From: Hydractinia symbiolongicarpus
Taxonomy: Eukaryota > Cnidaria > Hydrozoa > Anthoathecata > Hydractiniidae
Assembly (NCBI RefSeq): GCF_029227915.1
Contig: NC_079881.1
Coordinates: 23,599,501 to 23,663,500, forward strand
Reading direction: 5' to 3'
Length of the DNA stretch: 64,000 nt
Shown here: piece by piece, positions 36,991 to 50,812 of the stretch
Layout: the number at the start of each line of letters is the position of its first letter
Position numbering within the stretch: the stretch's first letter is position 1
Notes under the pieces: model-generated
Told to the model about the DNA's origin: nothing
The model's database searches: none
Seen by the model: the letters and a program-made list of their open reading frames with translations, nothing else
Position numbers and translations under genes: made by a program

Positions 36991-38103
36991 GCGTCACATA
37001 TTCGTACCAACATGTATTTAGTGATTTTTTTCCGATATTACTAAGTTGTATCGCTTTTACCAGTGAAAAGATTGACTGTGGGACTTAATTGAACTGATTC
37101 TGAAATGTGACCTTATAAATGTGATAAATGAGCCAATTGGTCTCCAAGGAATAACATTCTTCTTAATTTGACTTGATTGCCGAAACTCAGCGATTACACT
37201 TGGCGCTGTGGTAGCGATTCATTTAAAAATTAAGATAAAAAAATCAGTTTTTACTGTGGGACCAATCCTAGCCGTTAGCGCGCTGAAGAAATAGAGACAG
37301 TTTCAAATACTACATTTCACTGACTTTCTAACGGTGTCAGTCCTTTTGAGTTACAACGGTTGCGTCACACATTCGTACCAACATGTATTTGGTGATTTTC
37401 TTCCAATATTACTAAGTTGTATAGGTTTTAACAGTGAAACGATTGACTGTGGGAATAAATAGAACTGATTCTGGACTTTGACCTTATAAATGTGATAAAT
37501 GAGCTAGTTTGACTACAAGAAATAACATTCTTCTTAATTTGACATGATTGCTGGAACTCAGCGATTACACTGGGCGCTGTGGTAGCGCTTTATTAAAAAA
37601 TTAAGATAAATAAGTCATTTTTTACTGTGAGACCAATCCTAGCCGTTAGCTCGCGCTGAAGAAATAGAGACAGTTTTAAAAACTACCTTTCATTGACTTT
37701 CTAACGGTGTCAATCCGTTTGAGTTACAACGGTTTCGTCACATATTCGTACCAACATGTATTTGGTGATTTTCTTCCGATATTACTAAGTTGTATTGCTT
37801 TTAACAGTGAAACGATTGACTGGGGGACTTAATTAAACTAATTTTGGACTGTGACCTTATAAATGTGAAAGTGAGACAATTGGACTTCAAGAAATAACAT
37901 TCTTCTAAATTTGACATGATTGCTGGAACTCAGCGATTAAACTAGTCACTGTGGTAGCGCTTTCTTACAAAATTAAGATAAAAAATTCAGTTTTTACTGT
38001 GGGACCAATCCTAGCCGTTAGCGTGCTGAAGAAATAGAGACAGTTTCAAATACTACATTTCACTGACTTTCTAACGGTGTCAGTCCGTTTAAGTTACACC
38101 GGT
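36683..38103 (+). repeat. Second copy of the 33330-34750 segment
   Basis: The match to 33330-34750 is near identical, with a few changes such as CCGTTTGAG to CCTTTTGAG. The downstream end lies inside the unit that starts at 38064. Confidence 0.8.
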
Positions 38104-39735
38104 TTCGTCACATATTCGTACCAACATGTATTTGGTGATTTTCTCCCGATATTACTAAGTTGTATTTCTTTTAACAGTGAAACGATTGACTGTGGGAATA
38201 AATAGAACTGATTCTGAACTGTGACCTTATAAATGTGATAAATGAGCCAATTGGTTTCCAAAAAATAACATTCTTCTTAATTTGACATGATTGCCGGATT
38301 TCATCGATTACATTAGGCTCTGTGGTAGCGCTTTATTTAAAAATTTAGATAAATAAGTCTTTTCTTACTGTGGGACCAATCCTGGCCGTTAGCAAGCGCT
38401 AAATAAATAGGAACAGTTCCAAAGACTACATTTCATTGACTTTCTAGCGGTATAAATCCGTTTGAGTTACAACGGTTGCGTCACATATTCGTACAAACAT
38501 GTATTTAGCCATAGTATTCGGATATTACTAGGTTGTATTGCTTTTAACAGTGAAACGCTTGACTGTGGGACTTATTTGAACTGATTAAGGACTTTGACCT
38601 TATAAATGTGATAAATGAGCCAGTTTGACTACAAGAAATAACATTCTTCTTAATTTGACATGATTGCTGGAACTCAGCGATTACACTGGGCGCTGTGGTA
38701 GCGCTTTATTAAAAAACTAAGATAAATAAGTGATTTTTTACTGTGGGACCAATCCTGGCCGTTAGCACGCGCTGAATAAATAGGAACAGTTTCAAAGACT
38801 ACATTTTATTGACTTTCTAACGGTGTCAATCCGTTTGAGTTACAACGGTTTCGTCACATATTCGTACCAACATGTATTTGGTGATTTTCTTTCGATATTA
38901 CTAAGTTGTATTGCTTTTAACAGTGAAACGATTGACTGGGGGACTTAATTAAACTAATTTTGGACTGTGACCTTATAAATGTGAAAGTGAGACAATTGGA
39001 CTTCAAGAAATAACATTCTTCTAAATTTGACATGATTGCTGGAACTCAGCGATTACACTAGTCACTGTGGTAGCGCTTTCTTACAAAATTAAGATAAAAA
39101 ATTCAGTTTTTACTGTGGGACCAATCCTAGCCGTTAGCGTGCTGAAGAAATAGAGACAGTTTCAAATACTACATTTCACTGACTTTCTAACGGTGTCAGT
39201 CCGTTTAAGTTACCCGGTTGTGTCACATATTCGTACCAACATGTATTTGGTGATTTTCTTCCAATATTACTAAGTTGTATAGGTTTTAACAGTGAAACGA
39301 TTGACTGTGGGAATAAATAGAACTGATTCTGAACTGTGACCTTATAAATGTGATAAATGAGCCAATTGGTTTCCAAAAAATAACATTCTTCTTAATTTGA
39401 CATGATTGCCGGATTTCATCGATTACATTAGGCTCTGTGGTAGCGCTTTATTTAAAAATTTAGATAAATAAGTCTTTTCTTACTGTGGGACCAATCCTGG
39501 CCGTTAGCAAGCGCTAAATAAATAGGAACAGTTCCAAAGACTACATTTCATTGACTTTCTAGCGGTATAAATCCGTTTGAGTTACAACGGTTGCGTCACA
39601 TATTCGTACAAACATGTATTTAGCCATAGTATTCGGATATTACTAAGTTGTATTGCTTTTAACAGTGAAACGCTTGACTGTGGGACTTATTTGAACTGAT
39701 TAAGGACTTTGACCTTATAAATGTGATAAATGAGC
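38100..39735 (+). repeat. Nested five- and three-unit copies at the end of domain C
   Basis: Bases 38100-38850 copy 36240-36990 (offset 1,860). Bases from about 38810 to 39215 then copy 37694-38100 (offset about 1,116). About 39320-39735 copies about 38205-38620 (offset about 1,115). Markers are CTGGGGGACTTAATTAAAC, CACTAGTCACTGTGG, CGTACAAACATG and GATTAAGGACT. Confidence 0.75.
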
Positions 39736-39922
39736 CAATTGGTCTCCAAGGAATAACATTCTTCTTAATTTGACTTGATTGCCGAAACTCAGCGATTACA
39801 CTTGGCGCTGTGGTAGCGATTCATTTAAAAATTAAGATAAAAAAATCAGTTTTTACTGTGGGACCAATCCTAGCCGTTAGCGCGCTGAAGAAATAGAGAC
39901 AGTTTCAAATACTACATTTCAC

Positions 39923-40145
39923 TGACTTTCTAACGGTGTCAGTCCGTTTGAGTTACAACGGTTGCGTCACACATTCGTACCAACATGTATTTGGTGATTT
40001 TCTTCCAATATTACTAAGTTGTATAGGTTTTAACAGTGAAACGATTGACTGTGGGAATAAATAGAAACTTTTTTTGCTGTGGAACCAATCCTGGCCGTTA
40101 GCACGCGCTGAATAAATAGGAACAATTTCAAAGACTACATTTCAT
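39923..40145 (+). repeat. Truncated satellite unit, 223 bp
   Basis: The unit is normal through CTGTGGGAATAAATAGAA (about 40067) and then joins CTTTTTTTGCTGTGGAACC, which normally lies about 150 bp further on in AAGTCTTTTTTTGCTGTGGG. The TATAAAT stretch, the GAGCCA segment and the dyad are lost. The deletion differs in both breakpoints from the recurrent 208-bp class and occurs once. Confidence 0.9.
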
Positions 40146-41262
40146 TGACTTTCTAGAGGTATAAATCTGTTTGAGTTACAACGGTAGCGTCAGATATTCG
40201 TACCAACATGTATTTAACGATAGTTTTCGGATATTACTAGGTTGCATCGCTTTTAACAGTGAACCGCTTGACTGTGGGACTTATTTGAACTGATTTTGGA
40301 CTTTGACCTTATAAATGTGATAAATGAGCCAGTTTGATTACAAGAAATAACATTCTTCTTAATTTGACATGATTGCTGGAACCCAGCGATTGCACTTGGC
40401 GCTGTGCTAGCGTTTTATTAAAAAATTAAGATAAATAAGTCATTTTTTACTGTGGGACCAATGCTAGCCGTTAGCTCGCGCTGAAGAAAGAAAGACAGTT
40501 TCAAAAACTACATTTCACTGACTTTCTAACGGTGTCAGTCCGTTTGAATTACAACGGTTGCGTCACATATTCGTACCAACATGTATTTAGCGATATTTTT
40601 CCGCTATTACTAGGTTGCATCGCTTTTAACAGTGAAACGATTGATTGTGGGTCTTAATTGAACTAACTTTGGACTGTGACCTGATAAATGTAAAAAATGG
40701 GACAATTGGTCTTCAAGAAATAACATTCTTCTTAATTTGACATTATTGCCGGACCCAGCGATTACACTGGGCGTTTGTGGTAGCGCTTCATTTAAAAATT
40801 TAGATAAAAAAGTCATCTTTACTGTGGGACCAATCATAGGCGTGATCGCGTGCTGAAGAAGTAGCGACAGTTTCAAAAATTACATCTCACTGAATTTCTA
40901 ACGGTGGCAGTCCGTTTGAGTTACAACAGTTGCGTCACATATTCGTACCAACATTTATTTAGTCATTTTCTTCCAATATTACTAAGTTGTATTGCTTTTA
41001 ACAGTGAAACGATTGACTGTGGGACTTAATTGAACTAACTTTGGACTGTGACCTGATAAATGTAAAAAATGGGACAATTAGTCTCCAAGAAATAACATTC
41101 TTCTTGATTTGACATGATTGCCGGACTCAGCGATTACACTGGGCGCTGTGGTAACGCTTCATTTAAAAATTTAGATAAATAAGTCATTCTTTACTGTGGG
41201 ACCAATCCTAGGCGTGAACGCGTGCTGAAGAAGTAGCGACAGTTTCAAAAACTACATCTCAC

Positions 41263-41470
41263 TGACTTTCTAACGGTGGCAGTCCGTTTGAGTTACAACG
41301 GTTGGGTCACATATTCGTACGAACATGTATTTAGCGATATTTTTCTGATATTACTAGGTTGCATCGCTTTTAACAGTGAAACGATTGACTGTGGGATTTA
41401 ATTTTACTAACTTTGGACTCTGCCCTATTAAACTGAAGAAATAGCGACAGTTTCAAAAACTAAATTTTAT
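41263..41470 (+). repeat. Short (half-deleted) unit 1, 208 bp
   Basis: The unit is normal through the core and CTGTGGGATTTAATTTTACT. It then goes GGACTCTGCCCTATTAAACTG and on to AAGAAATAGCGACAG, skipping about 165 bp that include the TATAAAT stretch, the dyad and the second ACTGTGGG box. The lost length is close to one half-unit. The next unit (41471) carries TAACGCTATTAAGACGCCTC. Confidence 0.93.
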
Positions 41471-44079
41471 TGACTTTCTAACGCTATTAAGACGCCTCAG
41501 TTACAACGGTTGGGTCACATATTCGTACCAACATGTATTTAGCGATACTTTTCTCATATTACTAGGTTGCATCGCTTTTAACAGTGAAACGATTGACTCT
41601 TGGACTTAATTGAACTGATTTTGGACTTTGACCTTATAAATGTTACAAGTGAGACAATTGGACTCCAAGAAATGACATTCTTCTTAATTTGACATGATTG
41701 TGGGATCTCAGCGATTACACTGGCCCCTGTGGTAGCGCTTCATTTAAAGATTTAGATAAATAAGTCATTTTTACTGTGGGACCAATCCTAGCCGTTAGCG
41801 CGCGATGAAAATATAGAGACAGTTTCAAAAACTCCATTTCATTGACTTTCTAACGGTGTCAATCCGTTTGAGTTACAACGGTTGCGTTACATATTCGTAC
41901 CAACATGTATTTAGTGATTTTCTTCCGATATTACTAAGTTGTATCGCTTTTAACAGTGAATCGATTGACTGTTGGACTTAATTGAACTAACTTTGGACTG
42001 TGACCTGATAAATGTGATAAATGAGAAAATTGGACTCCAAGGAATAACATTCTTCTAAATTTGACATGATTGCTGGAATTCAGCGATTACATTAGGCTCT
42101 GTGGTAGCGCTTTATTTAAAAATTTAGAATAATAAGTCTTTTTGTACTGTGGGACCAATCCTGTCCGTTAGCACGCGCTGAATAAATAGGAACAGTTTCA
42201 AAGACTACATTTCATTGACTTTCTGGCGGTATGAATCCGTTTGAGTTACAACGGTTGTGTCACATATTCGTACCAACATGTATTTAGCGATAGTATTCGG
42301 ATAATACTAGGTTGCATCGCTTTTAACAGTGAAACATTTGACTGTAGGACTTAATTGAACTGACTTTGGACTTTGACCTTATAAATGTGATAAATGAGCC
42401 AGTTTGACTACAAGAAATAACATTCTTATTAATCTGACATGATTGCTGGAACTCAGCGACTACACTGGGCGCTGTGGTAGCGCTTTATTTAAAAATTAAG
42501 ATAAATAAGTCTTTTTTTACTGTGGGACCATTCCTAGCCGTTAGTTCGCGCTGAAGAAATAGAGACAGTTTTAAATACTACATTTCACTGATTTTCTAAC
42601 GGTGTCAGTCCGTTTGAGTTACAACGGTTGCGTCACATATTCGTACCAACATGTATTTAACGATAGTTTTCGGATGTTACTAGGTTGCATCGCTTTTAAC
42701 AGTGAACCGCTTGACTGTGGGACTTACTTTAACTGATTTTGGACTTTGACCTTATAAATGTGATAAATGAGCCAGTTTGACTACAAGAAATAACATTCTT
42801 ATTAATCTGACATGATTGCTGGAATTCAGCGATTACATTAGGCTCTGTGGTAGCGCTTTATTTAAAAATTTAGATAAATAAGTCTTTTTTTACTGTGGGA
42901 CCATTCCTGTCCGTTAGCACGGGCTGAGTAAATAGAAACAGCTTCAAAGACTACATTTCATTGATTTTCTGGCGGTATGAATCCGTTTGAGTTACAACGG
43001 TTGTGTCACATATTCGTACCAACATGTATTTAGCGATATTATTCGGATATTACTAGGTTGCATCGCTTTTAACAGTAAAACGTTTGACTGTGGGACTTAA
43101 TTTAACTGACTTTGGCCTTTGACCTTATAAATGTGATAAATGAGCCAGTTTGACTACAAGAAATAACATTCTTATTAATCTGACATGATTGCTGCAACTC
43201 AGCGATTACACTGGGCGCTGTGGTAGCGTTTTATTTTAAAATTAAGAAAAATAAGTCTTTTTTTACTGTGGGACCAATCCTAACCGTTAGTTCGCGCTGA
43301 AGAAATAGAGACAGTTTAAAAAACTACATTTCATTGACTTTCTAACGGTGTCAATCCGTTTGAGATACAACGGTTGCGTCACATATTCGTACCAACATGT
43401 ATTTAGTGATTTTCTTCCGATATTACTAGGTTGCATCGCTTTTAACAGTGAAACGATTGACTCTGGGACTTATTTGAACTGATTTTGGACTGTCACCTTA
43501 TAAATGTTATAAGTGAGAAAATTGGACTCCAAGAAATAACATACTTCTTAGTTTGACATGATTGTGGGAACTCAGCGATTACACTGGACCCCGCGGTAGC
43601 GCTTCATTTAAAAATTTAGATAAATCAGTCATTCTTACTGGTGGACCAATCCTAGCCGTTAGCGCGCGCCGAAGATATAGAGACAGTTTCAAAAACTCCA
43701 TTTCATTGACTTTCTAACAGTGTCAATCCATTTGAGTTACAACGGTTGCGTCAAATATTCGTACCAACATGTATTTAGCGATAGTATTCGGATAATACTA
43801 GGTTGCATCGCTTTTAATAGTGAAACGCTTGACTGTGGGACTTAATTGAACTGATTCTGGACTGTGACCTTATAAATGCGATAAATGAGCCAATTGGACT
43901 CCAAGGAATAACATTCTTCTTAATTCGACATGATTGCTGGAATTCAGCGAGTACACTAGGCTCTGTGGTAGCGCTTTATTTAAAAATTTACATAAATAAG
44001 TCTTTTCTTACTGTGGGACCAATCCTGGCCGTTAGCACGCGCTGAATAAATAAGAACAGTTCCAAAGACTACATTTCAT

Positions 44080-46524
44080 TGACTTTCTAGCGGTATAAGT
44101 CCGTTTGAGTTACAACGGTTCTGTCACATGTTCGTACCAACATGTATTTAGCGATAGTAATCGGATATTCCTAGGTTGCATCGCTTTTAACAGTGAAACG
44201 ATTGACTGTGGGACTTAATTGAACTGATTTTGGACTTTGTCCTTATAAATGGGATAAATGAGCCAATTTGACTAAAAGAAATAACATTCTTCATAATTTG
44301 ACATGATTGCTGGAACCCAGCGATTACACTGGGCGCTGTGCTAGCGCTTTATTAAAAAATTAAGATAAATAAGTCATTTTCTACTGTGGGACCAATCCCA
44401 GCCGTTAGTTCGCGCTGAAGAAGTAGAGACAGTTTCAAATACTACATTTCACTGATTTTCTAACGGTGTCAGTCTGTTTGAGTTACAACGGTTGCGTCAC
44501 ATATTCGTACCAACATGTATTTAACGATAGTTTTCGGATATTACTAGGTTGCATCGCTTTTAACAGTGAACCGGTTGACTGTGGGACTTATTTGAACTGA
44601 TTTTGGACTTTGACCTTATAAATGTGATAAATGAGCCAATTTGACTACAAGAAATAACATTCTTATTAATCTGACATGATTGCTGGAACTCAGCGATTAC
44701 ACTGGGCGCTGTGGTAGCGTTTTATTTAAAAATTAAGATAAATAAGTCTTTTTTTACTGTGGGACCAATCCTAGCCATTAGTTCGCGCTGAAGAAGTAGA
44801 GACAGTTTCAAATACTACATTTCACTGACTTTCTAACGGTGTCAGTCCGTTTGAATTACAACGGTTGCGTCACATATTCGTACCAACATGTATTTAGCGA
44901 TATTTTTCCGCTATTACTAGGTTGCATCGCTTTTAACAGTGAAACGATTGACTGTGGGATTTAATTTTACTAACTTTGGACTCTGCCCTATTAAACTGAA
45001 GAAATAGCGACAGTTTCAAAAACTAAATTTCATTGACTTTCTAACGCTATTAAGACGCCTCAGTTACAACGGTTGGGTCACATATTCGTACCAACATGTA
45101 TTTAGCGATACTTTTCTCATATTACTAGGTTGCATCGCTTTTAACAGTGAAACGATTGACTCTTGGACTTAATTGAACTGATTTTGGACTTTGACCTTAT
45201 AAATGTTACAAGTGAGACAATTGGACTCCAAGAAATGACATTCTTCTTAATTTGACATGATTGTGGGAACTCAGCGATTACACTGGCCCCTGTGGTAGCG
45301 CTTCATTTAAAGATTTAGATAAATAAGTCATTTTTACTGTGGGACCAATCCTAGCCGTTAGCGCGCGCTGAAAATATAGAGACAGTTTCAAAAACTCCAT
45401 TTCATTGACTTTCTAACGGTGTCAATCCGTTTGAGTTACAACGGTTGCGTTACATATTCGTACCAACATGTATTTAGTGATTTTCTTCCGATATTACTAA
45501 GTTGTATCGCTTTTAACAGTGAATCGATTGACTGTTGGACTTAATTGAACTAACTTTGGACTGTGACCTGATAAATGTGATAAATGAGAAAATTGGACTC
45601 CAAGGAATAACATTCTTCTAAATTTGACATGATTGCTGGAATTCAGCGATTACATTAGGCTCTGTGGTAGCGCTTTATTTAAAAATTTAGAATAATAAGT
45701 CTTTTCTTACTGTGGGACCAATCCTGGCCGTTAGCACGCGCTGAATAAATAAGAACAGTTCCAAAGACTACATTTCATTGACTTTCTAGCGGTATAAGTC
45801 CGTTTGAGTTACAACGGTTCTGTCACATGTTCGTACCAACATGTATTTAGCGATAGTAATCGGATATTCCTAGGTTGCATCGCTTTTAACAGTGAAACGA
45901 TTGACTGTGGGACTTAATTGAACTGATTTTGGACTTTGTCCTTATAAATGGGATAAATGAGCCAATTTGACTAAAAGAAATAACATTCTTCATAATGTGA
46001 CATGATTCCTGGAACCCAGCGATTACACTGGGCGCTGTGCTAGCGCTTTATTAAAAAATTAAGATAAATAAGTCATTTTCTACTGTGGGACCAATCCCAG
46101 CCGTTAGTTCGCGCTGAAGAAGTAGAGACAGTTTCAAATACTACATTTCACTGATTTTCTAACGGTGTCAGTCTGTTTGAGTTACAACGGTTGCGTCACA
46201 TATTCGTACCAACATGTATTTAACGATAGTTTTTGGATATTACTAGGTTGCATCGCTTTTAACAGTGAACCGGTTGACTGTGGGACTTATTTGAACTGAT
46301 TTTGGACTTTGACCTTATAAATGTGATAAATGAGCCAGTTTGACTACAAGAAATAACATTCTTATTAATCTGACATGATTGCTGGAACTCAGCGATTACA
46401 CTGGGCGCTGTGGTAGCGTTTTATTTAAAAATTAAGATAAATAAGTCTTTTTTTACTGTGGGACCAATCCTAGCCATTAGTTCGCGCTGAAGAAGTAGAG
46501 ACATTTTCAAATACTACATTTCAC
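44080..46524 (+). repeat. Short-unit higher-order repeat, 1,699-bp offset
   Basis: Units 44080 and 44453 (GGTATAAGTCC/GTCACATGTTCG, then GTGAACCGGTTGACTG) recur at 45779 and 46152, offset 1,699 bp (one short plus four full units). The second copy switches to a different unit type after about 46560. Confidence 0.8.
44826..45033 (+). repeat. Short (half-deleted) unit 2, 208 bp
   Basis: Same deletion and same junction (TGCCCTATTAAACTGAAG) as at 41263. It lies 3,563 bp downstream, which is one short plus nine full units. The segment from about 44923 to 45703 copies about 41360-42140. It is followed by the CGCTATTAAGACGCCTC unit at 45034. Confidence 0.93.
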
Positions 46525-46898
46525 TGACTTTCTAACGGTGTCAGTCCGTTTGAATTACAATGGTTGCGTCACATATTCGTACCAACATGTATTTAGCGAT
46601 AGTTTTCGGATATTACTAGGTTGCATCGCTTTTAACAGTGAAACGCTTGACTGTAGGACTTATTTGAACTGATTTTGGACTTTGACCTTATAAATGTGAT
46701 AGATGAGCCAGTTTGATTACAAGAAATAACATTCTTCTTAATTTGACATGATTGCTGGAACCCAGCGATTGCACTGGGCGCTGTGCTAGCGCTTTATTAA
46801 AAAATTAAGATAAATAAGTCATTTTTTACTGTGGGACCAATGCTAGCCGTTAGCTCGCGCTGAAGAAAGAAAGACAGTTTCAAAAACTACATTTCATT

Positions 46899-47105
46899 TA
46901 CTTTTTAACGGTGTCAATCCGTTTGAGTTACGACGGTTGCGTCACATATTCGTACCAACATGTATTTAGCGATATTTTTCTGATATTACTAGGTTGCATC
47001 GCTTTTAACAGTGAAACGATTGACTGTGGGATTTAATTTTACTAACTTTGGACTCTGCCCTATTAAACTGAAGAAATAGCGACAGTTTCAAAAACTAAAT
47101 TTCAT
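46899..47105 (+). repeat. Short (half-deleted) unit 3, 207 bp
   Basis: Same junction as the other short units. Its left part comes from a TACTTTTTAACGG-type unit, unlike copies 1 and 2. It lies 2,073 bp after the second short unit (short plus five full units) and is followed by the marker unit at 47106. Confidence 0.92.
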
Positions 47106-47414
47106 TGACTTTCTAACGCTATTAAGACGCCTCAGTTACAACGGTTGGGTCACATATTCGTACCAACATGTATTTAGCGATACTTTTCTCATATTACTAG
47201 GTTGCATCGCTTTTAACAGTGAAACGATTGACTCTTGGACTTAATTGAACTAACTTTGGACTGTGACCTGATAAATGTAAAAAATGGGACAATTGGTCTC
47301 CAAGAAATAACATTCTTCTTGATTTGACATGATTGCCGGACTCAGCGATTACACTGGGCGCTGTGGTAACGCTTCATTTAAAAATTTAGATAAATAAGTC
47401 ATTCTTTACTGTGG

Positions 47415-49615
47415 GACCAATCCTAGCCGTTAGCGCGCGCTGAAAATATAGAGACAGTTTCAAAAACTCCATTTCATTGACTTTCTACCGGTGTCAATCC
47501 GTTTGAGTTACAACGGTTGCGTTACATATTCGTACCAACATGTATTTAGTGATTTTCTTCCGATATTACTAAGTTGTATCGCTTTTAACAGTGAATCGAT
47601 TGACTGTTGGACTTAATTGAACTAACTTTGGACTGTGACCTGATAAATGTGATAAATGAGAAAATTGGACTCCAAGTAATAACATTCTTCTAAATTTGAC
47701 ATGATTGCTGGAATTCAGCGATTACATTAGGCTCTGTGGTAGCGCTTTATTTAAAAATTTAGAATAATAAGTCTTTTTGTACTGTGGGACCAATCCTGTC
47801 CGTTAGCACGCGCTGAATAAATAGGAACAGTTTCAAAGACTACATTTCATTGACTTTCTGGCGGTATGAATCCGTTTGAGCTACAACGGTTGTGTCACAT
47901 ATTCGTACCAACATGTATTTAGCGATAGTATTCGGATAATACTAGGTTGCATCTCTTTTAACAGTGAAACATTTGACTGTAGGACTTAATTGAACTGACT
48001 TTGGACTTTGACCTTATAAATGTGATAAATGAGCCAGTTTGACTACAAGAAATAACATTCTTATTAATCTGACATGATTGCTGGAACTCAGCGACTACAC
48101 TGGCCGCTGTGGTAGCGTTTTATTTAAAAATTAAGATAAATAAGTCTTTTTTTACTGTGGGACCATTCCTAGCCGTTAGTTCGCGCTGAAGAAATAGAGA
48201 CAGTTTTAAATACTACATTTTACTGATTTTCTAACGGTGTCAGTCCGTTTGAGTTACAACGGTTGCGTCACATATTCGTACCAACATGTATTTAACGATA
48301 GTTTTCGGATGTTACTAGGTTGCATCGCTTTTAACAGTGAACCGCTTGACTGTGGGACTTACTTTAACTGATTTTGGACTTTGACCTTATAAATGTGATA
48401 AATGAGCCAGTTTGACTACAAGAAATAACATTCTTATTAATCTGACATGATTGCTGGAATTCAGCGATTACATTAGGCTCTGTGGTAGCGCTTTATTTAA
48501 AAATTTAGATAACTAAGTCTTTTTTTACTGTGGGACCAATCCTGTCCGTTAGCACGGGCTGAGTAAATAGAAACAGCTTCAAAGACTACATTTCATTGAT
48601 TTTCTGGCGGTATGAATCCGTTTGAGTTACAACGGTTGTGTCACATATTCGTACCAACATGTATTTAGCGATATTTTTCTGATATTACTAGGTTGCATCG
48701 CTTTTAACAGTGAAACGATTGACTGTGGGATTTAATTTTACTAACTTTGGACTCTGCCCTATTAAACTGAAGAAATAGCGATAGTTTCAAAAACTAAATT
48801 TCATTGACTTTCTAACGCTATTAAGACGCCTCAGTTACAACGGTTGGGTCACATATTCGTACCAACATGTATTTAGCGATACTTTTCTCATATTACTAGA
48901 TTGCATCGCTTTTAACAGTGAAACGATTGACTCTTGGACTTAATTAAACTGATTTTGGACTTTGACCTTATAAATGTTACAAGTGAGACAATTGGACTCC
49001 AAGAAATGACATTCTTCTTAATTTGACATGATTGTGGGAACTCAGCGAGTACACTAGGCTCTGTGGTAGCGCTTTATTTAAAAATTTACATAAATAAGTC
49101 TTTTCTTACTGTGAGACCAATCCTGGCCGTTAGCACGCGCTGAATAAATAAGAACAGTTCCAAAGACTACATTTCATTGACTTTCTAGCGGTATAAGTCC
49201 GTTTGAGTTACAACGGTTCTGTCACATGTTCGTACCAACATGTATTTAGCGATAGTAATCGGATATTCCTAGGTTGCATCGCTTTTAACAGTGAAACGAT
49301 TGACTGTGGGACTTAATTGAACTGATTTTGGACTTTGTCCTTATAAATGGGATAAATGAGCCAGTTTGACTACAAGAAATAACATTCTTATTAATCTGAC
49401 ATGATTGCTGGAATTCAGCGATTGCACTGGGCGCTGTGCTAGCGCTTTATTAAAAAATTAAGATAAATAAGTCATTTTTTACTGTGGGACCAATCCTGTC
49501 CGTTAGCACGCGCTGAGTAAATAGAAACAGCTTCAAAGACTACATTTCATTGATTTTCTGGCGGTATGAATCCGTTTGAGTTACAACGGTTGTGTCACAT
49601 ATTCGTACCAACATG
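47415..49615 (+). repeat. 3,398-bp-offset duplication, copy 1 (~2.2 kb)
   Basis: This segment matches 50813-53013 with few changes. It contains short unit 4 and the full units around it. Shared variants: TCCAAGTAATAAC, GAGCTACAACGG, TTGCATCTCTTTTAAC, GCACGGGCTGAG and TACTAGATTGC. After about 49615 the two copies diverge (AACGATATTATTCGG here, AGCGATAGTATTCGG in the other). Confidence 0.88.
48597..48804 (+). repeat. Short (half-deleted) unit 4, 208 bp
   Basis: The left part is of the TGATTTTCTGGCGGTATG type, then the standard short junction. It lies 1,698 bp after the previous short unit (short plus four full units). It belongs to the 3,398-bp duplication (47415-49615 with 50813-53013). Confidence 0.92.
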
Positions 49616-50295
49616 TATTTAACGATATTATTCGGATATTACTAGGTTGCATCGCTTTTAACAGTGAAACGTTTGACTGTGGGACTTAATTTAACTGACT
49701 TTGGCCTTTGACCTTATAAATGTGATAAATGAGCCAGTTTGACTACAAGAAATAACATTCTTATTAATCTGACATGATTGCTGCAACTCAGCGATTACAC
49801 TGGGCGCTGTGGTAGCGTTTTATTTTAAAATTAAGAAAAATAAGTCTTCTTTTACTGTGGGACCAATCCTAACCGTTAGTTCGCGCTGAAGAAATAAAGA
49901 CAGTTTAAAAAACTACATTTCATTGACTTTCTAACGGTGTCAATCCGTTTGAGATACAACGGTTGCGTCACATATTCGTACCAACATGTATTTAGTGATT
50001 TTCTTCCGATATTACTAGGTTGCATCGCTTTTAACAGTGAAACGATTGACTCTGGGACTTATTTGAACTGATTTTGGACTGTGACTTTATAAATGTTATA
50101 AGTGAGAAAATTGGACTCCAAGAAATAACATACTTCTTAGTTTGACATGATTGTGGGAACTCAGCGATTACACTGGACCCCGCGGTAGCGCTTCATTTAA
50201 AAATTTAGATAAATCAGTCATTCTTACTGGTGGACCAATCCTAGCCGTTAGCGCGCGCCGAAGATATAGAGACAGTTTCAAAAACTCCATTTCAT

Positions 50296-50503
50296 TGACT
50301 TTCTAACAGTGTCAATCCATTTGAGTTACAACGGTTGCGTCAAATATTCGTACCAACATGTATTTAGCGATATTTTTCTGATATTACTAGGTTGCATCGC
50401 TTTTAACAGTGAAACGATTGACTGTGGGATTTAATTTTACTAACTTTGGACTCTGCCCTATTAAACTGAAGAAATAGCGACAGTTTCAAAAACTAAATTT
50501 CAT
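50296..50503 (+). repeat. Short (half-deleted) unit 5, 208 bp
   Basis: The left part is of the TAACAGTGTCAATCCATTTG type, then the standard short junction. It lies 1,699 bp after short unit 4 and is followed by the marker unit at 50504. Confidence 0.92.
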
Positions 50504-50812
50504 TGACTTTCTAACGCTATTAAGACGCCTCAGTTACAACGGTTGGGTCACATATTCGTACCAACATGTATTTAGCGATACTTTTCTCATATTACTAGGT
50601 TGCATCGTTTTTAACAGTGAAACGATTGACTCTTGGACTTAATTGAACTGATTTTGGACTTTGACCTTATAAATGTTACAAGTGAGACAATTGGACTCCA
50701 AGAAATGACATTCTTCTTAATTTGACATGATTGTGGGAACTCAGCGATTACACTGGCCCCTGTGGTAGCGCTTCATTTAAAGATTTAGATAAATAAGTCA
50801 TTTTTACTGTGG

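Larger units (their letters stand above)
33224..40518 (+). repeat. Array domain C (units 91-110)
   Basis: Unit starts: 33224, 33597, 33968, 34341, 34711, 35084, 35453, 35826, 36204, 36577, 36950, 37321, 37694, 38064, 38437, 38810, 39180, 39552, 39923, 40146. Near-identical stretches recur at offsets of 3,353 bp (nine units), 1,860 bp (five units) and about 1,115 bp (three units), nested in one another. A diagnostic GATTAAGGACT variant appears at about 33371, 36724, 38584 and 39699 and marks these copies. One unit (35826) is 378 bp because of a 5-bp microduplication, and one (39923) is truncated to 223 bp. Confidence 0.75.
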
